Origin: Flaveria trinervia
Lineage: Eukaryota; Streptophyta; Magnoliopsida; Asterales; Asteraceae
NCBI GenBank assembly: GCA_025506515.1
Contig: CM046443.1
Coordinates: 88,523,281-88,587,280, forward strand
Direction of reading: 5' to 3'
Length of the DNA: 64,000 nucleotides
Positions 42,532 to 55,035 of this stretch are shown piece by piece. How positions within the stretch are numbered: the first letter of the stretch is position 1; each line of letters begins with the position of its first letter. Both the position numbers and the translations under genes were made by a program. Under the pieces are notes generated by a model. That model saw nothing but the letters and a program-made list of their open reading frames with translations, made no database searches and was not told the origin of the DNA.

Positions 42532-45500
42532 TTACTCAAAGTTTATCATCCCAATAGCTGATATTAGATATTTAAATCTTTGTTCATCAAAAGCCTTTGT
42601 AAACAGATAAGCATATTGTTCATCTGTGTGAACTTTGACTAGTTTAATTAATCCATTTTCATAGTTATCTCTTATTAAATGATACCTGATATTGATGTGC
42701 TTTGTCCTTGAGTGCTGCACAGGGTTCTTTGTGATTGAGATAGCACTATTGTTTTCTATGTGAATGGGAGTTTCCTTGAAGTTTAACCCATAGTCCTGCA
42801 TTTGATTTTGAATCCAAAGTACTCGAGCACAGCAGCTTGCAGCAGCAATGTATTCAGCTTCAGCAGTTGATGCAGAGACACATGATTGTTTCTTGCATTT
42901 CCATGAGACAACCCTGCAACCAAGAAATTGACATCCCCCAGATGTAGACTTTGCAGTCATATTGCAACCACCATAATCACTATCTGTATAGGCATATAGA
43001 TTGAAGTCAAGATTCTTGGGATACCATAAACCAAGTGTTGATGCACCTTTGAGGTATCTTAGAATCCTCTTGACAGTGATAAGGTGAAACATCTTAGGGT
43101 TGGCTTGATATCTTGCACAGATGCAAGTAGCAAACATGATATCAGGCCTGCTAGCAGTAAGATACATAAGAGACCCAATCATAGCCCTATATAAATGCTC
43201 ATCTACACACTCTCCCTCAAGATCAGGTCCAAGGGAGTGGTTCCTATCTATGGGTGTCTTAGCAATCTTACAGTCAGTCATGTTGAACCTCTTAAGTATG
43301 TCTTGAACATACTTTGACTGACTTATGAAGATGCCATCTTCAACTTGCTTCACTTGAATTCCCGGAAAGAAATTGAGTTCCCCCATGGCACTCATTTCAT
43401 ATCTGTCTTTCATCAGCTTCTCAAAGTCTTTGCAGAGCTTTTGATTAATTGAACCAAAGATGATGTCATCCACATATACTTGAACTAGCAATATGTCTTT
43501 TCCCTGTCCTTTGATGAAGAGATTCCATCTATAGTACCTCTCCTGTATCCCTGTTTACAAAGAGACTCAGATAGTGTCTTATACCATTTCCTGGGTGCTT
43601 GATGCAGCCCATAGAGAGCTTTGTCAAGCCTGCAGACATAATCAGGATGATCAGGGTCTACAAAGCCAGGTGGTTGTTTGACATAAACCTCTTCATCTAT
43701 CACTCCATATAAAAAAGCACACTTCACATCAAGTTGAAAGACCTTGAAGTTCTTGGATGCAGCAAATGCCAGTAATATCCTAACAGCTTCTAATCTTGCC
43801 ACTGGAGCAAAGACATCAGTGTAGTCAATCCTTTCTTCTTGTGTGTATCCTTGAACAACCAGTCTAGCTTTGTTCTTGATGATGATGCTTCTATCATCTT
43901 TCTTGTTCCTAAAAACCCATTTGGTTCCAATGGTAGTCTTCCTAGAAGGAAGAGGACAAAGGTTCCAAAATTTCTGCCTTTTGAATTGAAGCAGCTCTTG
44001 TTGCATAGCTTCAACCCAACTTCCATCCTTTAGAGCTTCATCAACTTTCTTTGGCTCTATCTGGGATAGAAAACAAGAGTGAAGACAAACATTTTCTTCA
44101 TGGTTTGTCCTCTTTCTTTACCCCTGAGACAACATCTCCAATGATGTTTGTGGTAGGGTGAGACTTGTGGATCCTAAGTTGAGGGATCACAGCAAGTTGT
44201 TCAGAAAGATCTAAATTAGAGAAATTTAGATTTGGCATAGATGTTTCTCCCACCACATCAGCACACTTTTCAAGTGAAACTTGATCCAAGCAGTGTGTGA
44301 CATCATTAATGTATTCATCTATGGTGTGGTTAGTGGCATCAAGAAATTCTTGGTCACTATCACCACCACCATTGTTGTCTTCCATAATTGAGGTGTTCTT
44401 ATCTGGTTGTGGAACCTCTGAGCTGGAATTTGAAGGTATACCAGATGTATGAGCTGAGTTTGTCATTGTTGTGCTGATAGAAACCTCATTTGCAAAAGTA
44501 GTTCCAACTGGAGCTGAAGATGTATGACTTGATGGTCTTCCTAGCTCAAATCTTGGATCAGGATCACCTGTATTTAAATTTTCTACAGATCCTGAAACAT
44601 TCTCAGAAGATTTGTTAAAATAGTTGGTAACTAAATCAAGATCAAATAACCAATCTGGACCAGAAACAGCAACACAGGGTGTGTGTTCATTGAAAGTCAC
44701 ATTGGCTGACTCCTCAACAATTCTAGTTCTGAGATTGTACACTGTATAAGCCTTAGCTTGGGAAGAGTATCCAATAAAGTGTCCATCATTTGATTTCTCA
44801 ACAAACTTCACAATTTGATCTTTGGTATTCAAGATGGTGCAAGGAATCCAAATGCCCTCAGAAAACCAATGAAAGGTTTCCTCTTGTGCCAAACTTCATA
44901 AGGAGTCTTGACATGAGTCTTAACTACTAAAACTCTATTTTGCACATAGCAGGCAGTGTTGACTGCCTCTGCCCAGAATGTGATAGGCAGCTTAGACTCA
45001 AACAGCATGGTTCTTGCAGCTTCAATCAGTGTCCTGTTTCTCCTCTCAGCAACACCATTTTGCTGAGTCCTGGGAGCACTTAATTGTCTTGTAACACCCT
45101 TTTCATCATAAAATGTATCAAGGATTTGGTTCTTAAATTCAGTTCCTTTATCACATCTTATGATTTTGACCTTGTGATCAGACTGATTCTCAATCTTTAA
45201 GATGAAATTTTTCAGAATCTTAGGAGTCTCATCCTTAGTTCTAAGGAAGAAAACCCAAGTGAATCTTGTAAAGTCATCTGTGATCACTAGATAGTATAAG
45301 GTCCTTCCTAAACTCATTACATTAGTGAGGCCAAAGAGATCCATATGTAACAAGTGTAGGGGTGTAGTGATGGAGTTCCTTCCTTAGGCTTGTGAGATAC
45401 CTTTTGTTGCTTCCCTTTCAAGCATGCAACACAATGGTCATCACTTGTAAACTCTTTCTTTGGCATTCTAGTTACCAAATTCTGTTTAATTAATTTATTC

Positions 45501-45980
45501 ATGTTCTTAAAGTTTACATGGCACATTCTTTTACGCCATAGGAAAGACTCATCACTATTGGCTTTAGACAGAAAGCATGAAACTTCTCCAGAGGGAGAGG
45601 TTTCTTGCAAATCCATCTTGTACTCATGTTTCCTTTCATGGGGACTCTAAGCAGGATATGCTCATGAGGAATGACCACACCAGGCTTAAGAACAATGCAC
45701 TCATGCTCAGTAAAGAGCATGTTATGACTCTGATCACAAAATTCAGATACACTCAGAAGATGTATCCAAGCTCCTTAACAAAGTTTACCTTTTCTATGCT
45801 GAGCTTACCATTTGTGACCTTTCCCCTTCCAGAAATGTAACCACCTTCATCTCCTCCAAAAGCAACTGGTCCTCCGTCAATTCTTTCAAAGTTCTGGAGT
45901 AGTGACCTGTTGCCTGTCATGTGCCTGGAACAACCATTGTCTATGATCCAGACATTTTTGTCTGTCTTCAGCTATCCCTG
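42532..45980 (-). pseudogene. Pol of element D: protease, integrase, RT, RNase H, broken
   Basis: The protease motif reads WIIDNGCSRHMTGN (about 45940), with Asn in place of the catalytic-triplet Ser/Thr. The pre-integrase part (45720-45317) has frameshifts near 45560 and 45370. The integrase core (45353-44829) has LHMDLFG, CDKGTEFKNQ and QQNGVAERRNRTL with D, D and E in place. A Ser/Asn/Thr-rich linker follows (44892-44098). RT (44006-43300) has EVFAPVAR-type [30 protein letters not shown] and YVDDIIFGS. RNase H (42532-43000) has DSDYGG, STAEAEYIAAASC and NPVQHSRTKHI. The stretch 43491-42532 is one uninterrupted frame of 319 codons, the longest intact coding piece in the window. Confidence 0.9.
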
Positions 45981-46065
45981 CACAAAGAGAAAGATTACTT
46001 ATATTTGGAAACCCAAGCCTTACTTGTTTTGGTTTATTTGTAGAAGGTAATTCAACAGTAATAGA

Positions 46066-48715
46066 TCATATGGTTGTTCTAAGAGGATCTTGAGCTGTTG
46101 TTGATGGAGAATTCTCAGTCACTTGGTCTTTCTTAGACATCCAGACCACCTTTGGAGTCTTGGACTTGACCTTCAAAACTCCGGAAGCTTTTGGAACTTC
46201 GGAAGTTTTGATGACTGAACCTTCGGAAGATTCTACAGACACTGCAACAGACTTCAGTGCTTCGGAAGAACTCCTTTCTTTCGTGACCAACTTTTCTTCC
46301 GAAGGCAATTTTCCACTTCCCTTCTTTTTAGATTTGGAGCTTCCGAAGGAAACGGGTTTTCCTTCCGAAGCTTGAATCTTCTTGAGACCTTTGAAGCCTT
46401 TGTTTTGGTCATATGGACAGTACCTTTAGGATTGAAGGGACAATCCTTAGCAATGTGAGTGGTACTTTCACACATGACATAATTCATCTTCTGTTTCACA
46501 AGAGCCTTCTCCTTGGAATAGGACTGTCTTTGGTCACATTCCTTCTCCACCTTCATCTTTGCAGATGCTGAGACAATCCTCCTGGGCTAAGGACTGTGCT
46601 TGGAGTTTGATGGTCCAAACTGTGCAGCAGTGGTACACAACAGATCAATCTTCTTCTTGCTACTAAGATGAGTTGAACAAGAACGAGGACTCTTAGTAGA
46701 AGAGTTTTGGTTGATGTCTTCAGTCCCTACCACTTTAAACCCTGCAGAGATAAAAACTTGTTTCTGCTTAGAGTCAAAAGTAGCCTTGATCTCTTGAGCC
46801 TTCCTTGCCTTTTCTTTGCTCTTTTTGATCAAGTTCTTTCTCATGGAGTTGGTCATCACAGTCTTCTTTTTCTCCTCAGAAGGATACTGGCCCTTCTTGG
46901 AATCCTCCTCTTCACTCTTCTCAGAGGGATTCTTCACTATCTCTTCTTCATCCTCTTCACTTGTAGGATCTATGAGAGGAAGCTAATCTTCACAAGTTCC
47001 ACACCTAGGAGATCTTACTGACAAGATTGTGTGTGGACGAGCTATCTCATTGGATCCCAGTCCCTGCCTATTTTGATAGCACACTTTGTTGTGCAGGGAT
47101 GAGGATATCATGTTCTTGAAGGTCTCTTCTTCAAGAACACTCTTTTCTGCCCTGGCTTTGCTGATCACAAGCTCAACCTGGCACTCAGTTAACTTGGTTA
47201 TGAGATCTTTGATTTGAGTCCTAAAATCTGTGTGTTCATGTTTTTGAACTGAAATGGTTTTCTCTAAGTCCTCTATCTTTAGTTTATAATCATTTTCAGA
47301 CTTTCAAAAATAAGATTTTAAAATGTTTAAGGACTCAAGGTCAGATCTCAGTTCCAAGTTGTAGGACCTGTATTTGTTAACTTTAGCAATGTATTCAGGA
47401 GTACAGAGATGTTCCAATACCTTGGCTTCATCATGATCTGCCATTAGTGCTTGGTTTGGAGAAGCATCTTCCACCTGAAAGCTCCAGTCAAAGCCTCATT
47501 TTTCAACAGCAACAACAGCTTGCTGCTTTGACTTCTCATTCTAGAGAGCTTTGTCAGTGTAATTTGGTCTGGATTGTGTTTGGCCACCATTTGTTTTAGG
47601 TGCCTTACATTATCTGAAAAAGTGGCCCATCAAGTTACATTTGTAACACTTGACTTTGCATATGTCCAGTCCAAACTTTCCACTGGTTGCATTGCTTGGA
47701 AACTTCCTTCCAGTCCTCTTGTAGAACTTCTTGGCTCTATGAGTGAGAAGAGCCATCTGCTGGACTATTTCCATGTATTCCAGATCATCTGGATGGATAC
47801 AGTCCAGGTCTTCAAAAGTGAAAAGAGAGTTTCCATAGCTTTCATCAGAAGACACAAAAGCTTGAGAAGAACTTGTCTCTTGGAATGGGCTTCCTTGAGT
47901 GTAGTTCTCCTTTGGTGTCTCTGGAAGGTGATGAAAGGACCCTTTGGTGAATTGTTAGGGTAGCATAAAAGATGATGTTTGGGTTCTATGCTAACCCTTT
48001 CAACCACATGTAGGGCTGAACCCATTTGATTGTTGGAGTTGCCAGATGAACCTTGCATGTTCATCTTCATCTGGTAGCCACTGAGAATCCCATATAACTC
48101 TATCAGAGTAAGAGTTTTGAGATTTCCAGTTCTCTTGATCACCACACAGTAGTGTGTCCATTGCCTAGGAAGTGAGGACATGAACTTCCTTACAATGTCT
48201 CTGTTTTCAAGAGAAACTCCTCCATCCACTAAGGTATCCACAATCTCAACATACCTCAAATACGGCTAAGTCATGTTTTCACCTGTTTTGAAGGTGAAGT
48301 TTTCAAACTGCTGCTTCAGGGGATCCTTCTTGTTCTCATTGGCTTTAGAGGAACCCTCATACATCAGTTTCAGTGCATCCTATAGCTGCTTGGCTATTTT
48401 GCATTTCTTGAAACCTCTGTACACAGAGTTTGGAATGGCAGTTTGAAGGGCTGTCATGGCTTTTCTATCTATCTCTACTCTCTTCCTATGTTCATTAGAG
48501 TAGTTAGCCACAACTTTGGGGATCATACCAGCACCAGTAGCAGAAGGGGTGCTGGGTATGAAAGGTCCATTCTCAGTAGACTCCCACATTCTTGAATTAA
48601 GAGACTTGATGAAACCTTCCATTCTTAAACACTAGGTGTCAAACTCATCAAGAGTGATCAGTGGGGACTTGTTCATGATCCCAGTTTCCATATCAGTTTT
48701 GGAAACGGCTGCCAT
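46066..48715 (-). pseudogene. Gag of element D, broken
   Basis: The start is at 48715 (MAAVSKTDMETG), 53 bp inside the primer site. The capsid-type region (48622-47765) has RMWESTENGPF, LQTAIPNSVYRGF and KFMSSLPRQWTHY. The first knuckle (about 47640-47600) is CYKCNLMGHFFR followed by a stop codon and then CKA, so one Glu codon has become TAA inside the zinc knuckle. A charged coil is at about 47460-46990 and a basic region at 46937-46587. In the second knuckle, YVMCESTTHIAKDC (about 46470), the first Cys is Tyr. The C-terminal part (46380-46160) is built on the CTTCGGAAG motif. There are several stops and frameshifts. Confidence 0.85.
46190..46370. repeat. CTTCGGAAG array inside the gag reading region of element D
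   Basis: At least seven ACTTCGGAAG or CTTCCGAAG words occur in about 180 bp, encoding Ser-Glu-rich repeats on the minus strand. The words match those of the D LTR and the third-ORF upstream array, so the motif occurs at a third site in this element, this time within coding sequence. Confidence 0.7.
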
Positions 48716-48767
48716 TTGAAAAGTTTAGTATTTATGTATGTGAGATCTTATATCAAGAGCCTGAAGA

Positions 48768-48779
48768 GCTCTGATACCA
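48768..48779 (-). promoter_or_regulatory. Primer-binding site of element D (tRNA-Met type)
   Basis: The minus strand reads TGGTATCAGAGC, two bases from the 5' LTR. Confidence 0.9.
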
Positions 48780-48781
48780 AA

Positions 48782-49580
48782 TCCAGGATCGTTGAAGGGT
48801 GTAAGTAACAACATAACAATACAAAGAGGAGATTAACTAAACATTGATCAAATAGTAAACTGGATTAACCAAGTTGAGATACTAAGAACACAAGGAATGC
48901 AAGAGATAGAGCACAAAGAACACAAGTGTATGGTTTTCAAGAATGCAGTATATTGCTTTCTCTATGCTCTTTTAAAAGTGTTACAAAAGCATTATTAAAA
49001 GATACAAGAACATGAGATACTTATACTACATCCTACAGCTGGCTATACTTTGAAAGCCAACTAGATACAATTGACTAGACACAAACAAAATCAATTGTAG
49101 AGTCAAAAGGCAGATTGCCTTTTGACTTATGACTATGACATGCCATAGCTCAAATCCTTATCTATTACAAAAAGGATAAAGTACATAAAGTAGAAAGTTA
49201 CAGACTCAAGACCTCAATGTACAGTTACCAAAAGCATGGACCTTTTCACCAACTCATGTAAATTGGTGACTTGCAGAGATGCAGCGGAAAGGTGTCCGGC
49301 TTTATGGAACAGTACATCAGATAAAGCATGTTACTAAAAGTCTTCGAAAGAAATCTGTCTTCATGAACTTGAAGCTTCGGAAGACTTTGTCTCTGAGGCT
49401 TCGGAAGACTTCATGTTTGGCTTCGGAAGATATTGGTCTTGGCTTCGGAAGATTTCACACCTAGAGTATTTTCTGTTTCAGGTGTGAAACTTCCTAAGCT
49501 TCTTCTTTAATGCACTTGTGCAGCATGCAGGATCGACTTAAGATGTTTAGGTTGCATCAGCCTCTTCAATAATCTCTACA
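48782..49580 (-). repeat. 5' LTR of element D
   Basis: 799 bp; its first bases are TCCAGG where the other LTR has TGCAAG. The CTTCGGAAG-type array is at about 49340-49455, with more intact words than the left copy. It ends CTCTACA and is followed by the TAGAT duplication. Confidence 0.9.
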
Positions 49581-49802
49581 TAGATAATATCATTATTATC
49601 TTCATCATTTGTTCGTTGATTTCATACATTCCTCATTACATCTTTATTTTCATTCAGACCAATGCCATGTGCTCCACCCCATCGTACGCATAAAGCCAGT
49701 ACTGGGCCTGAGGTCTTTCAAAGACCCCGAACATTATGCACGAAGCTGACTCCAGTTACCAAGGGTGAGCGGCAAAGGTCAGATACATATGGTCAATCAC
49801 AA

Positions 49803-49995
49803 GGATTGGACCCCAGTGTGCATCCTTTCGGGGTAATTAACCCACACATAGTTGAGCGAACACCCTTCATTGGGTGTGAACCTCCATACATCTACTTAAT
49901 CTCACGGATCAAGCCCCAGTGTGCATCCTTTTAGGGTAGCTAACCCACTCACGGTTGGGCTAACATCATTCATTGGGTGTGAACCTCCTTACTTC
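49803..49995. repeat. Two 103-bp tandem units in the gypsy-style LTR sequence
   Basis: CCCCAGTGTGCATCC starts at 49811 and again at 49914, with GGGTGTGAACCTCC closing each unit. The units have diverged at many positions. No coding. Confidence 0.7.
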
Positions 49996-50324
49996 TGCTT
50001 GCAAGCCTTTCATACTTTCATTTGTTCATTAATGCATGCATTCATTCATCATGTTCCTCTTTTCATTATCTTTCACTTTACGTTACATAATACTTTCATT
50101 TCATTCATTTGCATTCAATGTAAAGCCAAGGGAACATAATCATAGATAATAAGAAACATAAACAGTCAACATCATCATACATGGCATCATACATACATAA
50201 CATACATCATGACATGCCCATCAGAGCATCTATGACCTCAAAAGTCAACTTACATAGCCCCCGGGAACCTCCCAAGTCAAAGCCTACATTCATCTTTTCC
50301 CAGAAAGTCAGAAAACAGTCTAAG

Positions 50325-50545
50325 TGTTCATCCGCATATGTTATAGTTCATCCGCATTTACTATAGTTCATCTACATTTGTCTTACTTTATCATTTACTA
50401 TAGTTCATCCGCATTTGTCTTACTTCATCCGCATTTGTTCCTGTTCATCCGCATTTGTCTCTGTTCATCCGCATTAACCTTACTCATTCGTATTTCCCAT
50501 TACTCATCCGCATTTACTTTCCACACTCATCCGCATTGACTTTCC
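50325..50545. repeat. CATCCGCATT motif array in the gypsy-style LTR sequence
   Basis: About ten copies of GTTCATCCGCATTT or close variants occur at roughly 19-24-bp spacing. The word is the complement of AATGCGGATGAAC-type words in the leaders of B, C, F and H, and appears again in the solo LTR at 55740. Confidence 0.75.
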
Positions 50546-50646
50546 AACACCTATGCAGGTTCTAAAACTTAACATATGAGCCTTAAACATCCGATTTCAG
50601 TCCCAATCACCATCCATCATGTTCTAAGCTTAAGTCCTACCTTCTA

Positions 50647-53600
50647 TGTCACACCCTCAAAATCCACGTGTGGAGTTTTACCGTGAGGCGTGTGAACAAA
50701 CCAGGATCACAGTCAATAGTTACACAGAACGACTCTATATGCCATAATTAAAATAAAATCAACCAAAGTATAAACTTTAAACTGTGCGAAAGCGTTTTGT
50801 AAAACAACCCACAGAAATAAAAATGTATACTATGGCAAAGCATGCGCCAACCCAAAAGAGTAAACACTAACCATTAAAACAATAAAGATGTCTTGAAGAC
50901 CGAGTCTTAGAATGCAAGTGAAACCATGTAGTGCTCCTAATGGCAAGCAAGCTAATGACCTGAGAATAGCATACTAAATTGTCAACACAATGGTTGGTGA
51001 GTTCAAGAGTGATATTCAAACATAAGTAGTTTAATAACAGAGATATAAAAGTAGTGCATTGTAATAGATAGCTAGTCCATTAACAATAAATATTAAATCA
51101 TAGTGATTTCGCAATTGAAGCTGACCGTGTTACGTTGTTGCCTCCTGTCACGACTTAACAGGTCGTGACAATGTTCCATAGAACAAATTGCACCCGGTTG
51201 ACCTCGAGTCACACAGGTGGGGCTCGTCAGACCCAGTGGTAATACCCAAATTTCCCCGCTATTCAATATTAACAATTCAAAAGTGTGAGGACTTTTCCAT
51301 GATATCAACACTATATTAATATTATACACAACTTGAATATATAATTCATTTGTTGTTTACCAGTATGCTATCTCCCCCAAAAGAGATTAAGTAAAGAGTA
51401 GGGCATGAACTCACCTGATATGCATGATAGACACTTAGAGTTTTACTTGACAGACAAAATGGACAGACAACCTTCAGAGGTTACCTAGATCATATAAATA
51501 CGTTAGTACGTGCAAACAGAGAACATGTGAAACCCTAAGTACACTACAACCAAGGACTCAAGGTTTCAGTAAAACAGACACGTTTGACCCAGTTGACCCG
51601 TTTGACCCGTGGTGACTTTATGTGTTGTAAACCATTCAAGCAATCATACACATATATCCTACATGGTTAACATTCAAATAGATCATATGTATGCTATATT
51701 ATCCAGTTGTATCACTTAGATCATCATACAACCAAGTATCATACAAGTCAATGCGAATCTAGAACATTAACATATCCACTAGTTATAACACAACCAATAT
51801 GCCACACAAAGATCAAATCACACACCACATGCCATGTGAAGCCACTCACGACTTCACATCCTAAGCCCTGCCAATCGTACTAAGTAGGGGCCTCATATTC
51901 GCACGCGTGTATGATGATCACATTCACATTCATTAACCATGTTCATTGCATTCAACATACACCACCACAATCAGTTCCAGTCCCCAAACATGATGTCTTA
52001 GCTACTAACCAACATCAACATCATATATGCTCATCAAAGTCCAAACATCACCCATGATTATCCAAGCATCCCATACAACTAATTTAACATGTTCTATCAT
52101 ATTAGAATTCATCCATGAACATACTAACATGCTCCTAACAACCCAAACATGTTGAAGCTATCATCCTTCAAACGTTGTGCAAATAAAGTTTCCTTGTTGG
52201 GAAAGTACATTCCAACATCTATCAACACTCAATGTATTCATGAATTCATTACAATTATACCATCTCAAGCTCATAACAACATCTAGACATGATCAACAAT
52301 GCCTACACCATAATCTAACAATCATCATGAACAAAAGTTTCCACTTTTGGCAAGATATGAACAACAACATTCATTCTAAGATTTCTAGCATTCATATTAA
52401 CAATCTAGCATCTAATTATCATCAAGAATACATCAACAACATCAATCTATCATTAGATCATCATGTCATGAAAATAAAGTTACTATTATTAGTAACCTAT
52501 GAACACCAACTTCAATTCATCAATTTCTTGCAAGATCAATGTATCCTAACATTCATACAACCTACTAATTATCATACATTCCTCAAACAATCATCAACTT
52601 CACATAATCATGCTAATTTCGAATTAGTGTGTGCCTAAAATCAAAGCTCATAATCAATCCATTAAAAACATACAATTCATGCATAATCAACGTTAAACAA
52701 CATGTATTCAATCCAACTAACATATTAACATCATCAAAAAACATCAATTTCGACCCCATGATGATAGAAAATTGAATTAGGGTTCGGCCCTAACAAGAAA
52801 ACCATAAAAACACCAAAACTAACCTTTTATTCTTGCCAAGGAACACGATTTTGATGTTGTTAACTTGTTGTATGGCTTGATCTTGATTGAATTCGCAAAG
52901 GGAGGGGGTGTAAGGGTGAAATCGCGGCCGAAGGTGGGTGTGGGGGCTAGGGTTTTTGTTTTATTTAATTTAATTTGCATAGTTACCATTTAAACTCTTG
53001 TGTTTTCATATTTTATAAAAATTTAAGCTTTAAACTCTTTGTAAAATGTTGTTAACTTAATAATATAAAGATATAAACTAATGATAATCATTATATATTT
53101 TATCTTTATAAAAACACAAGACATACGAATAATAGGCACGTTTCCGCGTTACGCGATTAATTTCCTAATTAACATTTAAAACATGCAAACATATAAACAT
53201 AATACCATAATCACATAATCAAGTAGATTATCAATAATGTAAAATTATTAATTATTATTAGGTCACCAACGTTAAACGACAACTAGTGTGTGTTTATGAC
53301 ACGTGTATGCAAGACTTAACGGAACTAATGGAGTTTGATAACGGTAAAAAACAGTAAAAGAGTATCACATCATAAGTTAAACATACACACAATCAAACAT
53401 TTGCGTCCGAAACACAATTTAAAAAAAACATACATTCATGCATTTACAGCCCTAAAACAGGTAAAAAACAGTAAAAAAGGGGTTCTAGAACTCACCTTTG
53501 CAACTCTTGAGTGTGGCTTCTTCCAAACACGTTTGCAATTGAGTTCAACCGCTTAGAAACCCACTAAAAAAATACACGAACACAAACAAACACATATAAG

Positions 53601-53910
53601 CACAAACCCGAGGACATAACCGGTTAAGAACACATAAAATCATGAATTCTTTTTGTTTCTCTTCAAAACCGAGAGTTCTCTGTTTCTTGCTACTCTCTCT
53701 CTCTAAAATCCGAGAATTTTATGATGTGTGTGACTTGGGTTTTAAACTTTATCACCAAAGGCCATACCACCTTTATCACCTTTATCACCAACTTTTAAAC
53801 TTTTTGTCCTTTTGACACTTTTAACCCCTAGACTTGGGTTTTATTTCTTTTCCTTTTTTTTACTTCACTTTATTCATTCTTTCTTTGTCTTTAAAATACC
53901 GGGTGTTACA
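50647..53910 (-). other. Non-coding LTR-like sequence beginning TGTCACACCC
   Basis: At 50647 a TGTCACACCC terminus begins, the complement of a GGGTGTGACA LTR end. It is followed by sequence typical of LTR tails, including a palindrome, TGTCACGACTTAACAGGTCGTGACA (about 51147-51171). I could not find the partner end or a target duplication for it. The stretch to 53910 holds AT-rich, CA-rich DNA without coding; the 458-bp segment 52904-53361 recurs at 56627. The part from about 53370 to 53910 resembles the 5' part of the solo LTR in reverse. Plausibly one LTR is nested in another. Confidence 0.4.
52904..53361. repeat. Source copy of a 458-bp direct duplication
   Basis: Identical to 56627-57085 except for one inserted A there (GAATAATAGG versus GAATAAATAGG), by eye. 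It begins in GGGGGTGTAAGGG and ends CAGTAAAAGA, with no LTR-type ends. The surroundings show this is the original place: the sequence continues without a break on both sides into LTR-like DNA. Confidence 0.9.
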
Positions 53911-53927
53911 TATATACGTATATATAT

Positions 53928-53960
<33 letters not shown>

Positions 53961-54055
53961 TACACATATATACGTATATACGTTATATGTACGTATATAT
54001 ATGTATATATACGTATATATATACACATATATATACGTACATATAACGTATATAC

Positions 54056-54139
<84 letters not shown>

Positions 54140-54237
54140 ATATATAAACGTATATATACGTGTATATATATACATATATACGTTATATGTACGTGTGTAT
54201 ATATATATATATACAAATATATATACACATATATATA
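53911..54237. repeat. (TA)n / (ACGTATAT)n microsatellite
   Basis: Alternating TA with TACATACA and ACGT blocks. Open frames here are Tyr/Ile runs only. Confidence 0.95.
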
Positions 54238-55030
54238 GGAGAAGGTTCCAATGAAAACCTATTTATAATTAAAACCCAAGAAAATCACTTTCTATTCCTT
54301 GATCTTTTACATGAATGGTTAAGATTTATTAGTGGCAAGATTGTAATTAAATGATGTTAAAAGAGTTTAAATAATAGGTGTTAGGGGTATAATAGGTAAA
54401 ACACATAAAAGTCTTGTGAAATCACTTTTCTAATTAGTTAAATCCCTAAAATCTCTCACACTCTTTTTCCTCTCTCTTAGTTTACAATGAAATATTTTAT
54501 TCATTCTCCTATCTATTTTACTTTATACTTTTAATAAATTTATATTATAAATCATAGTGAATTTGATATTTAAGGACGAATCCATAATAAATGGATTAGG
54601 AACACAACTACATCATCACCAATATGTAACCACAGAACGACTTTAAAAAAAGTAACACTATGTTACGTATACGTAATAATGTGCTATGTGTGTACGATAT
54701 TGTGTTACATACGTAATCAATTTTTAATTTCACAATTATATCAAATCACAAAACTTCTAAGTATGTAAACCACTTAATAAGATTTTACTACTTATATTCA
54801 ATTATTGCCACTTACGTATATGTAAGTACAACATATATAACAAGTACACAACATTTCATCTAACCCGCAAATTCACACCTATAAATAAAAAATACTAGTG
54901 AAATTACGTTCTAATCAATGCAAATTCAAGTGAAATATCGCTAAAAATTAAGAAGATATTAGATTAAAAAACACTGTTACGTATGTATAAGAAAAATGTT
55001 ACGTATATGTACAAAAGTGTTGCGTACATG
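54238..55030. other. AT-rich non-coding stretch with TTACGTA-type palindromes
   Basis: It begins GGAGAAGGTTCCAATGAAAACC after TATATA, like the repeat at 19500. Between 54655 and 55030 the words TTACGTATACGTAA, TTACGTATATGTAAG and GTTACGTATGTA recur. No gene is seen. A non-autonomous DNA element is possible but I find no clear ends. Confidence 0.4.
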
Positions 55031-55035
55031 TAACA

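Larger units (their letters stand above)
37204..49580 (-). mobile_element. Ty1/copia element D (Sirevirus-like), complete layout, TAGAT duplication
   Basis: LTRs at 37204-37993 and 48782-49580 are flanked by TAGAT on both sides (37199-37203 and 49581-49585). Minus-strand order is primer site, gag, pol, spacer with motif array, third ORF, polypurine tract, LTR. The element is 12,377 bp. The LTRs are clearly related but differ at many sites and each coding part has several breaks, so it is not recent. It belongs to a different family from A and from B/C/F: the LTR sequence and the array motif (CTTCGGAAG) are its own. Confidence 0.93.
36818..53910 (-). mobile_element. Gypsy-style LTR sequence, minus orientation, interrupted by element D
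   Basis: The left end, TGTAAGGCCCCGTTCCCGGG, is the complement of the 3' end of the solo LTR at 55036-56246. The right end, ACCGGGTGTTACA (53910), is the complement of its 5' end. The flanks on both sides read TATAT (36813-36817 and 53911-53915), a possible target duplication, although the sequence there is low complexity. Apart from D, the contents are 36818-37203 and 49581-53910, without recognisable gag or pol. The termini and the TGTAACACCC style suggest a Ty3/gypsy LTR; no coding supports this directly. Confidence 0.6.

Noticed and set aside
50320..50550. Regularly spaced repeats that could suggest a CRISPR array
   Set aside because: The units are short, degenerate and unevenly spaced, with no unique spacers, and the DNA is plant retrotransposon sequence.
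52177..52638. 153-codon plus-strand open frame
   Set aside because: It lies in CA/AT-rich LTR-like DNA, with composition-driven His/Asn/Ile content and no motif; nothing supports a gene.
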